Part shown: positions 10,722 to 19,283 of the stretch, piece by piece
How the letters are laid out: each line of letters begins with the position of its first letter
Position numbering within the stretch: position 1 is the first letter of the stretch
Assembly: GCF_026627425.1 (NCBI RefSeq)
Contig: NZ_JAPNLH010000025.1
Coordinates: forward strand, 1 to 39,595
Direction: 5' to 3'
Source: Arthrobacter endolithicus
Lineage (GTDB): Bacteria > Actinomycetota > Actinomycetes > Actinomycetales > Micrococcaceae
Length of the DNA: 39,595 nucleotides
The notes under the pieces: generated by a model
Databases searched by the model: none
The model's input: only the letters and a program-made list of their open reading frames with translations
Told to the model about the DNA's origin: nothing
Made by a program: the position numbers and the translations under genes

Positions 10722-11174
10722 CTAAATTCTGCTGACGGTGAGGTGGGTGAGCGAAACCGCGTCCGGCACAGCGGCGCGGATCGGATAACATGCCGGTCGC
10801 GGAAGGCGGACCGGTGTCACCGTGCTCCCGGTGGAGGGAACCAACGTCGGAACGTTGAAGCGCAAGCCAGCACCGGTAACGGCGGAGGCTACACATGCAC
10901 CACTGCTGCACGAGCACTGGCCGCAGGGTGGTGTCCCACTCCCGTCGGCGTTGATTCCGTCGCCGGCAGCCCCCATCGGAGCCCTATCGGGGGCAACAAC
11001 GGATTCTGTCTGGAAGGACTGCTGCGCTGCACCGGCGAGAATAGCGCTGGCGGCGCCTAGGCTACTCGGAGGAAGCGAGTGCATGCCCAAAATGGCGGCG
11101 GTTAGGAAGAGAAAAGCCAGCACCGTCATAATCCGTGGCTGAGTGGCGTTTCGCCGCCGCAAAAACTGTGCCAT
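10722..11174 (-). CDS. DUF6153-like exported or membrane-anchored Cys-containing protein
   Basis: The predicted product is about 150 residues. A charged start (MAQFLRRRNATQ) is followed by one hydrophobic segment (IMTVLAFLFLTAAILGMHSL), which suggests a signal peptide or anchor. A downstream stretch CGQCSCSSGAC holds four cysteines and could bind metal. The layout resembles DUF6153 proteins that accompany copper genes in actinobacteria, but this is recognition by eye. The ATG at 11174 is preceded by GGGGGTGGGA; an alternative start at 11189 lacks a good site. It lies about 210 bp upstream of the metal ATPase gene on the same strand. No function is established. Confidence 0.6.
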   Translation of the reverse strand: MAQFLRRRNATQPRIMTVLAFLFLTAAILGMHSLPPSSLGAASAILAGAAQQSFQTESVVAPDRAPMGAAGDGINADGSGTPPCGQCSCSSGACVASAVTGAGLRFNVPTLVPSTGSTVTPVRLPRPACYPIRAAVPDAVSLTHLTVSRI

Positions 11175-11189
11175 TCCCACCCCCCGCAT

Positions 11190-11859
11190 TTCGTTCAGTA
11201 ACGTTTGTGTTCAGTGACGTTTGTACTGTGTTGGTGCCCTCAACCTGATCATACCTCGCAGGTCGGGAGCACCCGGGGGTCCTTATGCCCTTGATTTCTC
11301 TGCGTGTGTATGTGTTCGCTGGAGTGCATGACGGTACTGGTTCCTTGTGCAGCGGACGGTAGGGGGTGAGGACCGTTAACTGCCGGCGGGAGGCGCGACC
11401 ATGGAATTGGTTCACCGCAGGCCGGAGATGACGGTCCCATCGGCAATCAACGCGAGGGCCAATTTCCCTATTAGTGATTCGTTAACTAGGAGTTCTGGGA
11501 AGGACCAAATCATTCAGATGGTGCCGCGCTCCCCCTATGTTCAGACCATTCATTGCGTTGCGGCCAAGATAGGGCTGATGTCGTCACATTTCGGTGGCAA
11601 CAGAATATACCCGGTCCTCATGGCACCGTGGCGGTCCTCGGGGGTAACGGGGCGGTGTTCCTTCTTTTGGCCAGGTACTTTGGAAGGATTTTCCCTCGTA
11701 GAATCCTGTTCGGGGGCAGCGTGTGGTCTCAGGAGGATGGCGGCGACGTGTTCCTTCGCTGCGGCTCGTTGCGGTTGTAATAGCCCTTGGAATTGCCAAT
11801 GGTCGGGAGTATGGCGGCGCGGTCGGAAGGGGATTAATGCGCCGGGTCGGGCGCTCTGG
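11190..11859. other. 670-bp stretch with no supported gene
   Basis: Open frames exist on both strands, including a long plus-strand one at 11401-11934, but none has a recognisable family, a convincing ribosome site or normal composition. The stretch separates the copper/carbon unit from the nitrilase-Nudix gene, both on the minus strand. It should contain the promoter for the gene that starts at 11174. I see no palindromic copper-repressor site here. Confidence 0.5.
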
Positions 11860-13968
11860 TCATGGCTGGACCTGTTGGGGGCCGTCCACGGTCGTCGTGG
11901 CGCCGGGATTCCCGACATGGAGCATGCCGGCTAGCAGGTCGGTCACCAGAGCTGTGACGGCTCCGAGGGTCTTGGGGCCGGAATTCTTGGGCGCTCCAAG
12001 GGGGGACCTGAAGGGCCTTTCCGGTGGTTCCCCTCCGGCCGCCTGACGTAGCGGGATCGAGGTCAGTGCGCTGACTTCGGCTAGGTTGGCCGGTCCGGTG
12101 AACGCGGGCCGTGCCGACCATGCCAGCACCGGGGTGAGCAGGAAACCGCTGTCGGCCAGCGCAACGGCTGGCAGCGTGCCCAAGATGTGCACGCTGGCCG
12201 GGTCCAAGCCTGTTTCCTCGTAGGCCTCACGGAGCGCTGTACTGGCCGGTCCGTCGTCGCTGGTTTCGGTTGCGCCGCCGGGGAAGACCAGCTGCCCGGG
12301 GTAGTGGATCAGGTCGGGTGCGCGTTCGGTGAGCAGCACCGCCGGTCCCTCCGGGCTGTCGGTGAGCAGCACAAGCGCCGCAGCGGACCGTAGTGTGATC
12401 TGTACCGGCTGCCGGTCCAGATGGAAGCGGGCAGGCCCAGTCAGCCGTGCCAACCGGGTGGCCCATGCTGGGAGTGCCGATGACTCGTTGCCGAAAGCTT
12501 GAGGGACGGGAGCTCCGGGCTCCAGCCACTGCAGCTGACCGGTTCGTATCCGCAGCAGCGCCACACCGGGAGCGCTGTCTGCTGGTTGCACCAGGCGTGT
12601 CTGCTGACCGAAACCGGGATGGCCGAACAGTGCCCTGGCCGGACGACGGCTCGTCAGCTCCGTGGTGGCGGAGAAGTTGGCGGGGTTGTTGGCCACCGCG
12701 ACGAAGGCCTGCCCGGCTCCTACAAGGTTCGCGACCGGGCCGCCGAAGGCGACCAGGGTTTCGCTCATTGCCGGCACCAGCACCATGTTGACACCGGCCT
12801 CAGTCAAAGCGTGCACGGCGTGCGGGTTGAGCAGGTCCCGGCAGATCGCAATCACCAGATGCCACCCGTCGGCGCTGACGTGGACGCGTAGCTGCGGCCA
12901 GCCCTGCGGTTGGATGTCTTCATTGAGCGGCATGTCGGCCGGGGAATGTTTGTCCTGAGTCAGCGGCGCCGGGCAGCCGCGAAGATAGGCGATAGCGGTG
13001 TTCCGGCGTCGAGGCGGCCCGTCGCGGCCGTCCGGGTCGGTGCCGGGATGCGCGTCGTCGTGGTGGTAGCTGCCAGCCACCAGCAGCCGCGGCCCATCAG
13101 CGCGGCAGGTCCAGTCCTGTAGCCGCGCGGCCAGCGACTCGGTGACGCACAATTCGGGCAGTACGACGATGCTCGCGCCGGCTGTGACGGCGGCACTGGT
13201 CAGCCGGTCAATTTCATCGTGTTGCCGCTGCTCGTCGGCTGGACGGACGGGAAAAGTCCGGCCCAGGGCATCGACGGGGAATTCGAACTCGGCCAGTGTC
13301 CGGTTGGGATGGCAGGTTGCTATGACCGTGTCCGGGCCGACGAGTCCGGTAAGAGCGTCGGCGAGGCTATAGTCGAAGATGACCTGAAATTGTGTGGTCC
13401 ACTCCCCCGCCAGCCGGATGTGGCGGGTCTCATCCAGCCGGTTGGCCAACCGCCACGACGGTGAGGTAGCCGGCAGCGTCGTTACCAGAGGCAGGTCCGG
13501 ACTATCCAGAGGGATCGGATCCCCCACGCCCGGCTGGTATGGGCTGCGCCGTCGGAAGGACTCCGCGAAGCTGTGGCCGTAGCGTTCATCGAGCAGTTCG
13601 GCCAATGCGTGCGCAACAACCACGGCCGGCAGATCCTCCGCCGCGGTCAGCGCCGCAGCCAGTGCCCCTCGCACCTGCAGATCCAGGACGGGCACCGTCG
13701 AGGCGGCGGCCAGCACCGGCAGCACGTCGGCCACGATCAGCTCTACCTGCGTGCGGCAGCCGGGATCGTTCACCCGTTCCCACAGCACCGGGTGCTCGTC
13801 GCGGCACAGTAGCAAAAGGTGGGTGAGGGTGATCAAAGGTTCGGCCTCGGCCACAATCGCGGCTTGGATCGCCGCGACCCGCTGCGGCAGCGGCAACGGG
13901 CGGGCCACGCACGGAGCGCATGCCGTCATCGTGTGCTTCTGGCCGTCGCGGTGGGGAGCCGGGCTCAC
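11860..13968 (-). CDS. three-part protein: unknown N-terminus, nitrilase-like hydrolase, CoA-pyrophosphatase-like Nudix domain
   Basis: The 702-residue protein combines two enzyme families. Residues about 1-190 are Ala/Leu-rich, probably helical, and unrecognised. Residues about 210-480 look like the carbon-nitrogen hydrolase fold, with the expected Glu-Lys-Cys triad: Glu272 in VVLPELCV, Lys340 in TQDKHSP and Cys376 in AICRDLLNP. Residues about 525-650 form a Nudix domain with HYPGQLVFPGG (555-565) and REAYEETGL (580-588). These are close to the CoA diphosphatase signature, although the usual spacing to the first Nudix Glu is altered. The protein could hydrolyse an amide and cleave a nucleoside diphosphate-linked metabolite, possibly repairing a damaged cofactor; that is inference. 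The GTG at 13968 has GAGG 7 nt upstream. No signal peptide is seen. Confidence 0.8.
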   Translation of the reverse strand: MSPAPHRDGQKHTMTACAPCVARPLPLPQRVAAIQAAIVAEAEPLITLTHLLLLCRDEHPVLWERVNDPGCRTQVELIVADVLPVLAAASTVPVLDLQVRGALAAALTAAEDLPAVVVAHALAELLDERYGHSFAESFRRRSPYQPGVGDPIPLDSPDLPLVTTLPATSPSWRLANRLDETRHIRLAGEWTTQFQVIFDYSLADALTGLVGPDTVIATCHPNRTLAEFEFPVDALGRTFPVRPADEQRQHDEIDRLTSAAVTAGASIVVLPELCVTESLAARLQDWTCRADGPRLLVAGSYHHDDAHPGTDPDGRDGPPRRRNTAIAYLRGCPAPLTQDKHSPADMPLNEDIQPQGWPQLRVHVSADGWHLVIAICRDLLNPHAVHALTEAGVNMVLVPAMSETLVAFGGPVANLVGAGQAFVAVANNPANFSATTELTSRRPARALFGHPGFGQQTRLVQPADSAPGVALLRIRTGQLQWLEPGAPVPQAFGNESSALPAWATRLARLTGPARFHLDRQPVQITLRSAAALVLLTDSPEGPAVLLTERAPDLIHYPGQLVFPGGATETSDDGPASTALREAYEETGLDPASVHILGTLPAVALADSGFLLTPVLAWSARPAFTGPANLAEVSALTSIPLRQAAGGEPPERPFRSPLGAPKNSGPKTLGAVTALVTDLLAGMLHVGNPGATTTVDGPQQVQP

Positions 13969-14107
13969 CGTTTTTCCTCAGTGTCCGGTTGCGTACGCGG
14001 GGACGAGGTCCAATGCGGATTGGTTTGCCCGGTGGACCGTCGCGGCGCCCGCCCCGTCTTCGGGAAAAGGCTGCGACCACCCGGTGTGGTGCGGGCTAGC
14101 GGCCGGC

Positions 14108-14593
14108 TCATGGCAGCTGTTGAAGCAGGCGGCGTGCTTCCCCGGCCATCTGCCGGGCGACGATGACGTCGTAGCTGGAGGCGAGCACCCCGCTCGTGGA
14201 GGTGAAATCGCGTTTTCCCCGCTGCAGGGCATAGTTCACGATCCCAAAGAGCATGAACAAGGCTGCACCCATCAGGACGAAGGTCACGATGGAAACAAAA
14301 CCGCCGCTGGAGGAAAAGAACGAGAGCAGCACGCCGACGAAAAGGCCGAACCACATCCCGGTCAGAGTCCCGGACAAAGCCACGCGCGGATAGCTCAGCC
14401 TCCCCGTGACGCGTTCTACCTTCTTCAGACGGTTGCCCACAATGGACACCAATCGAACCTGGAACTGGTGGTCAGCTAGATAATCGACCGCTTTTTGTGC
14501 GTCCAGATACGAAGTGTAAGTGCCAATGGTCTCCTTACTCGGTATGCTGCGGGAATCATCCGGCGGCTGTGGTGTTCCCAAAAAATTCGGCAT
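14108..14593 (-). CDS. general stress protein 17M-like membrane protein
   Basis: The 161-residue protein starts with a soluble segment matching the general-stress 17M fold (IGTYTSYLDAQKAVDYLADH, then VRLVSIVGNRLKKVERVTGR). Two hydrophobic helices follow (about 74-93, TGMWFGLFVGVLLSFFSS, and about 97-120, VSIVTFVLMGAALFMLFGIV), and a cytoplasmic tail ends in MAGEARRLLQQL. This layout is common in actinobacteria and its biochemical role is unknown. It starts at ATG 14593 and lies about 140 bp upstream of the nitrilase-Nudix gene on the same strand. Conserved sequence and length suggest an intact gene. Confidence 0.85.
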   Translation of the reverse strand: MPNFLGTPQPPDDSRSIPSKETIGTYTSYLDAQKAVDYLADHQFQVRLVSIVGNRLKKVERVTGRLSYPRVALSGTLTGMWFGLFVGVLLSFFSSSGGFVSIVTFVLMGAALFMLFGIVNYALQRGKRDFTSTSGVLASSYDVIVARQMAGEARRLLQQLP

Positions 14594-14925
14594 ACTTCCA
14601 TTCTTGCCCGAATCATGACCATGTCACCGGGCTTAAGCCTCTATAATCTCAATTTATGTGACCTTCTGAGCGCAGATCCGACAGTAGTGGTTAGGTAGCG
14701 GCGTCCACAGGGTCATGTATTTGTGGTGTTTCTCCCGCGAGATCTCACCCATCCGGATGTTCACGAGCCTCCCAAAAGGTGAGCCGCCGAGTCTCGTCCA
14801 CGACGCGTCCGCAGCGTCCAGTCCCGATTGAAGGGGACACGGACCGCAGCGAGGTACTCACCCGGTCGTGGCCGCTGCCCTGCGTGCGAAGCGGAGCTGG
14901 CGCTGGGCTGTCGCCTCGCGTCCGG
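14594..14925. other. intergenic region, no supported gene
   Basis: This 330-bp stretch lies between the general stress gene and the DUF4396 gene, both on the minus strand. No frame has a recognisable product. It probably holds the promoter of the general stress gene; an AT-rich patch around 14636-14665 (CTATAATCTCAATTTATG) is the only noticeable signal. Confidence 0.4.
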
Positions 14926-15836
14926 CTACCGGCCGGTGAGGGATCCAACCGTTCCGGCGATGATTACACCGATGCTGAGGAGAGCGAGGCTGACGATAAT
15001 CATCCAGGTCTTGTCGATTCGATCAGCCTTCACCGTTGTCGTTTCCTGATCGGCGGGACTGTTTTCGGATGCCGTGCTGAGGCCCGAAACGGCATTGCGG
15101 CGCTCGTTCGCGAGCCGGTTACCGTTAGCGCTGAGAGCGACACCGGCAAGGGCCAAACCCGCAGCGAGCGGGACTGGTGTTCCATCGGGGTGGATTGTCA
15201 TCATTCCGTGTTTAAGGCCTGCTGAGACAAGCCACCAGTTCAACGGGTAGGTTACGGCGAACCCGAGTGTGAGGGATAAGGAGAAGATGAACCAGAACTG
15301 GGGATGGTTGGGGTTGCCAGGGTCCCGGCTGCTTGCCGCCACGGGACGCTCAAGGCGATCATTCCCGCCATCAGCCCATTCATCGACACGAACTCGGGCA
15401 GGAACGTCATTCGAAGGCTGAGGGCGTAGTTGCCTCCAGCCATGTCCCGCATGAAGAGTGCTTGGAATATTGTCCACCCGAACAGGAAACCAAGTCCGTA
15501 TTCTCCCAGGAGGTTCACCCACATGGGCAGCCGAAGTGGTGTGAGGGCCGCGGCGGCGACCAAGATACCGATGCCGTCTCCGGCGACGCAGTGCATGGTG
15601 GATCCGACAACCTGACGCCACCGTGCGCGAGCATAGTCGGCGTGAAGACCGGGCAATGGTTCTCGGCATGAGAGGACATAAAGCACCAGCCCAATGGGGC
15701 CAGTGAAAAGGACGACGACTACGAAACCCCATTTCAGTACTGGAGATTCGGGTGTATGGACGATGTCTATAGCAACGAAACCCACCGAGGCTGCCACTTC
15801 TGCAAACCAGAGCAACATAATCCCATCAAGCACCAT
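14926..15836 (-). pseudogene. DUF4396 membrane protein with a frameshift
   Basis: The first frame, from ATG 15836 (AAGGAG 5 nt upstream), encodes MVLDGIMLLWFAEVAASVGF, EYGLGFLFGWTIFQALFMRD, MAGGNYALSLRMTFLPEF and NGLMAGMIALSVP. The second frame continues with SRDPGNPNHPQFWF, SLTLGFAVTYPLNWWLVSAG and LKHGMMT, then a linker and a final helix (MIIVSLALLSIGVIIAGTVG). Together they form one DUF4396-type protein of about 300 residues, a family often near copper genes. The two frames meet at about 15340-15346, where one base appears to be missing in the run CCCGTGG. It may be a true inactivating mutation or an error in the sequence. Without a shift the product would lose its C-terminal helices. Confidence 0.8.
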
Positions 15837-16111
15837 GCTCACTCCTTCGTCTTCTCGATGAGGCCATGCGAGTGGCCCTAGCCTCCGCAGCCTGCCGATC
15901 CCAATGCGGTCGATAGTGTCCTGATCGGGATGGGGGGAGAGATACGGGATGGTCATCACCGCCGACGATGGGGGCTTTCCGCTGGTCGTCGCTGCCGAAG
16001 GCAAGGACGCCGAAGGTAAGGACGCGGCCGCGTATGCCTTTTTCCGCACCGGCGATGGCCGCCTTCGGCGCTCTGCTGCAGTGTTTGCCCGTTGTTCTGT
16101 GCTGGAGTCGG

Positions 16112-16399
16112 CTATTTGGGCCTGAGCAGCTTGCTGACTATTGGGAAGGGGTTGGTCTCGGGGGGCGGTGGGAGGGCTCTGCGCCGGGCGCGTTCAAGTG
16201 CGATCGTCACACGTCCTGCGAGGATGAGGGCGGCCGCGAAAATGAGCGAGCTAAGCCCGAAACTGAGACCGGCCAGGGGGCTTGGCGGTGCGGTGACAGC
16301 AGCGGTGATTGCTCCGGCTGTCGCGACCATGATTGCGATCAGAAAAACCAGCCAGCGGTGCGCTCGTCTGCTCTGGGCTTGACCACTCCGGAGCGCCAT
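16112..16399 (-). CDS. small two-helix membrane protein coupled to cytochrome b
   Basis: The 95-residue protein has two hydrophobic segments, WLVFLIAIMVATAGAITAAV and GLSFGLSSLIFAAALILAG. A basic loop and a proline-rich end follow (RRRALPPPPETNPFPIVSKL). Its ATG at 16399 overlaps the cytochrome b stop as TGATG, so it is almost certainly translated with that gene. I do not recognise the family. Its position suggests an accessory subunit or assembly factor for the cytochrome b protein. It is the last gene of the three-gene minus-strand cluster. Confidence 0.7.
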   Translation of the reverse strand: MALRSGQAQSRRAHRWLVFLIAIMVATAGAITAAVTAPPSPLAGLSFGLSSLIFAAALILAGRVTIALERARRRALPPPPETNPFPIVSKLLRPK

Positions 16400-17502
16400 C
16401 ACATGCCCAAATGGTTCTTGGCAGGGGTGAGGATCATGATGATGCTCAAAGCAACGAGAACAACCAGAAGTACGGCGGCGAGAGTTATGGCCACCGGACG
16501 CTGCCGCCATTCTCGTTTCTTGTTACGGTCGACGAACGGCAAGATTGCCAGAATGGCGAAGAAAGCAGCCTCCCCCCACACGATGGCTGGAAGTCCGAAC
16601 CAGTTTTCCAACGTGAACGGCCACCAGAACATCCACAGTGGTTTGGTGATCTCAATACCCGCCACCGGGGACGAACCGATGGCTGCAGGAAGAAGCACTG
16701 CGAGGATGCCGAGGATACCGGTCAAAGCGATCCCGAAAGCGACCAGGCGACGAAGGTGCCGCGTGAACGGCTGCGTGGGCTCGGCGGCGGCGGCCTGCTC
16801 GACCAAAACCCCAACGGGCAGGCTGGGGTGAGGGGACATGTGATGACGTTTGACGAGGAGGAAATGCAGGATGACGAGTACAAGGATGATTCCGGGAATG
16901 ATCACTACGTGGGCACCGTAGAGCCGCAGCAGGATCGAGAGTTGGCCGGAGAAATTAGGCGAGAACCAGAAGCCGAGCCCGCCGAGTAGATTGCCGATTT
17001 CGATGTTGTGGCCGAGGGCTTCGAACCCTTCCTGGTCCCATTTCAGGACCGTCCCGGTAAAGATGGAGAAGGTCACCAGAGCGAACATGGCGACCCCGAC
17101 GAGCCAGTTCCCCTCACGAGGTTTCTTGTAGGAACCGGTAAAAAAGACTCGGCTGAGGTGGAGCAGGGCACCGACATACATCGCCTGCGCTGCCCAGAAG
17201 TGAATGCCTCGGACTAAACCGCCCCAGTCGTTTGACTGGACGTTGCGAATCGACTGATTTGCCAATTCCGGCCGGGGAGCATAGAACTGTGCGAGAACGA
17301 TACCGCTAGCGATGAGCAGCACGAAGCTGACAGCAGTAATGCCACCGAGGGTCCACGCGAACCGGTTGCCGTGTTCGGGGACAGGGTAGGCCAGCGCGGA
17401 GATGCCCATGCGCTCATCGATGACACCCCAGGCCTTTCGTGTCCAAGTGCGAGTTTCCGGGTTTGCCGAAACGGGAGCAGTGTCAGCGATTTCAGCGGGC
17501 AT
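16399..17502 (-). CDS. diheme cytochrome b (bc/b6-type N-terminal domain)
   Basis: The 367-residue membrane protein has two histidine pairs for two heme b groups: GIHFWAA with ALLHLSRVF (14 residues apart) and YGAHVVIIP with VILHFLLVKRHH (15 apart), as in cytochrome b/b6. SYKKPREGNWLVG and the segment WDQEGFEALGHN are also family-like. Three further hydrophobic helices follow towards the C-terminus (GIALTGILGILAVLLPAAIG, IVWGEAAFFAILAILPFV, AITLAAVLLVVLVALSIIMI). Such proteins carry electrons between quinol and a partner on the outer face. No Rieske or cytochrome c gene is nearby, so the partner is unknown. The ATG at 17502 lies inside the end of the upstream gene. A longer N-terminal extension to 17733 is possible in this frame but overlaps that gene and looks non-coding. 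Confidence 0.88.
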   Translation of the reverse strand: MPAEIADTAPVSANPETRTWTRKAWGVIDERMGISALAYPVPEHGNRFAWTLGGITAVSFVLLIASGIVLAQFYAPRPELANQSIRNVQSNDWGGLVRGIHFWAAQAMYVGALLHLSRVFFTGSYKKPREGNWLVGVAMFALVTFSIFTGTVLKWDQEGFEALGHNIEIGNLLGGLGFWFSPNFSGQLSILLRLYGAHVVIIPGIILVLVILHFLLVKRHHMSPHPSLPVGVLVEQAAAAEPTQPFTRHLRRLVAFGIALTGILGILAVLLPAAIGSSPVAGIEITKPLWMFWWPFTLENWFGLPAIVWGEAAFFAILAILPFVDRNKKREWRQRPVAITLAAVLLVVLVALSIIMILTPAKNHLGM

Positions 17503-18148
17503 CGTGGTCACGTCCGTTTGATTTAGGCTGCGGGGATTGATGACGCAGGCCCTCGGCTCCGAGGATGTCGCGGCGCAAATCCCGCATGCCCTCAGGCGGA
17601 CGGAACCGCACTGCGAGGATGGTGCCGCCGATGGCGATAAGCACTGAGAGCACAAGGAAGACCCAGTCTGTGACGGTGAGGGACCCTCGAGACTCAAATG
17701 GGGCCACCATGATGGTGGTTCCGGTCTCCTCACCGACCGCCGGCTTCAGCGCCGCTACCGCTTCTGCGATGGATCCTTGGAGAAGGGCTCGGCCAGACTT
17801 GGTGTCTCCATTCATGAGGTCCGTTTTAGCTTGTTCGACATCTGCGACCGCGACCCCGTCCTGATCTTTTGCGGCGAGTGCCTCATCCACCTTCGCCAAC
17901 GCTTGGGTGGTACCAGCCTGGGAGGAGTCGTTGACCAGGTAACTGAGCGCCTGCTGTACCATGACGTAACCCTCGGTCGGGGATTGTCCACCGTGCGCCC
18001 AAGCTGGCTGGCCAACAAGCATGACACTCAGGAAAACCACAAGGAAGCCGCCCAGACTCCGTCGCCAAAATCTGTACAACCGGGGGCGGAGCCGAACGGG
18101 GCGAAGCCGGTCAGCGATGGTAACGAAGGAGTGCACTGTCCGATTCAT
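17492..18148 (-). CDS. signal-peptide protein with C-terminal membrane helix, upstream of cytochrome b
   Basis: The 218-residue product has a positively charged start and a signal sequence (FWRRSLGGFLVVFLSVMLVG, then QPAWA with a cleavage site before HGG). A helical extracytoplasmic region of about 110 residues follows (QALSYLVNDSSQAGTTQALA, LAAKDQDGVAVADVEQAK). The C-terminal helix (VTDWVFLVLSVLIAIGGTIL) precedes a short cytoplasmic tail (FRPPEGMRDLRRDI). I chose ATG 18148 because AGGGA precedes it; ATG 18193 is an alternative without a ribosome site. Its end overlaps the cytochrome b start by 11 bp, so the two are probably coupled and may form one complex. The family is not recognised. Confidence 0.72.
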   Translation of the reverse strand: MNRTVHSFVTIADRLRPVRLRPRLYRFWRRSLGGFLVVFLSVMLVGQPAWAHGGQSPTEGYVMVQQALSYLVNDSSQAGTTQALAKVDEALAAKDQDGVAVADVEQAKTDLMNGDTKSGRALLQGSIAEAVAALKPAVGEETGTTIMVAPFESRGSLTVTDWVFLVLSVLIAIGGTILAVRFRPPEGMRDLRRDILGAEGLRHQSPQPKSNGRDHDAR

Positions 18149-18527
18149 GAAGCCATCCCTGGTCACGTCTGGATGCGCCGAAATAGACGACATTATTCAA
18201 TATATGGACTAAGAGGGAAAGTTTCTAGGTCTTGGCCTTCATCTCCTCCGATCGGGTGTGGGCGTGGATTTTGGTCGTCGACGTGGCTAGCGGAGGAAGC
18301 GGGTCGTGTCTGCTCGTCCGGCCCCGCTGCCAGGGTTTTCCCCAGAATGTTCCTTGGTCGCGCCGTCGCTGCGCGGATGCTGGCATAGGCGGGTTGTAGA
18401 GCCGGACTGATGGTGGTGAAGAGTGTTTCTGACATGGTTTGCCAGGACTAGATCTCGGGTAACCGGAGGCGCATTTTCCGGTACCGGAGGCGATCCGGGC
18501 CAGGACTATGCGTGATTTTGCATCGGA

Positions 18528-18941
18528 TTGTGCCGGTGCCTGATACCCGTCGATCCGGTGGAGCGCTTCCTGGCCGATCTGGCGTCGATAGAACGCTCGA
18601 CTAACATGGTCAAGGCGGAAGCCCATGATCTGAAGGACTGGTACAGGACCGGTTCCTGTTCGTGCTGCTTCCTCGATGCCGGAATGCGGATCGGTGAGGC
18701 CCTCGGTCTGCGGCACGAGGACCTATCCATCGTTGAACGCCAAGTAGCGGTCGTCGCCCGGGACAACGCGAACGGTGCCGTGCCAAGAGTGGCTGACGAC
18801 GTTGCCCACCGGCCGGGAAGTCGGCAAGGCTACCCGCTCAAGATGGAATCCGGCGTCGCCTATCAGGGCACGATTTCGAAGCCGCGGTTGCCCACGAACC
18901 GGTCCGTTCAATGTAGCGACGAGATGCGGGGAACCGGTTGA
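18528..18941 (+). pseudogene. fragment of a tyrosine recombinase / integrase
   Basis: The frame encodes PVERFLADLASIERSTNMVK and AEAHDLKDWY, which match the N-terminal SAM-like domain of tyrosine recombinases. It then jumps to LDAGMRIGEALGLRHEDLSI, ERQVAVVARDNANGA, which is the start of their catalytic domain with the first catalytic Arg (MRIGEALGLRHEDL). The region between is missing, the stretch before LDAG looks frameshifted, and the later His-x-x-Arg and Tyr motifs are absent. This is a decayed remnant of a mobile element. The 330 bp to its left (18194-18527) has no supported gene. Confidence 0.7.
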
Positions 18942-19025
18942 GGACCTTCGACCCTGTTCCGTGGGGCCACCGGGGCCATAGACTCCAACCAAAGACTGGT
19001 CAGCATGTCTACACGGGATGGAATC

Positions 19026-19283
19026 ATGATGTATGGATGGGACGGGAACGGTTGGGGTGTAGGTGCCTGGGTGGCGATGGTACTTATGATGTTGGTGTTC
19101 TGGGGAGGGGTGGTCACTGTCGTCGTTCTCCTGCTTCGACGCACCCATCCGCATGAAGGACCCGGCGCCGTGCGGCCCCCGCACTACGACGCCGAGCGTA
19201 TTCTGCACGAACGGTTCGCCCGCGGTGAGATCGACGAAACGGAATACACCGCCCGCCGCTCCGCACTCCGGCATCCGGAATGA
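19026..19283 (+). CDS. small SHOCT-domain membrane protein
   Basis: The 85-residue protein begins with a Gly/Trp/Met-rich segment (MMYGWDGNGWGVGAWVAMVL), then a membrane helix (MMLVFWGGVVTVVVLLL). It ends in a SHOCT motif (AERILHERFARGEIDETEYT), a short C-terminal domain often found on small actinobacterial membrane proteins near copper genes. I chose the ATG pair at 19026/19029, with GGATGG just upstream; ATG 19005 is an alternative. Its stop overlaps the cupredoxin start (ATGA), so the two genes are coupled. A second, broken copy of this type lies at 27186-27452. Confidence 0.78.
   Translation: MMYGWDGNGWGVGAWVAMVLMMLVFWGGVVTVVVLLLRRTHPHEGPGAVRPPHYDAERILHERFARGEIDETEYTARRSALRHPE

Noticed and set aside
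11401-11934. 177-codon plus-strand frame
   Set aside because: No motif, no ribosome site, low-complexity composition, and it overlaps the end of the nitrilase-Nudix gene.
15949-16125. 58-codon plus-strand frame (MVITADDGGFPLVV start) between DUF4396 and the small membrane gene
   Set aside because: Resembles a transposase scrap only loosely; overlaps the end of the opposite gene; no homology I can name.
17503-17733. N-terminal extension of cytochrome b to an upstream start
   Set aside because: It overlaps the upstream gene in another frame and is Ser/Cys/Pro-rich, unlike any cytochrome b N-terminus.
18193-18435. 80-codon minus-strand frame upstream of the signal-peptide gene
   Set aside because: Lacks a ribosome site and any recognisable motif; probably non-coding.
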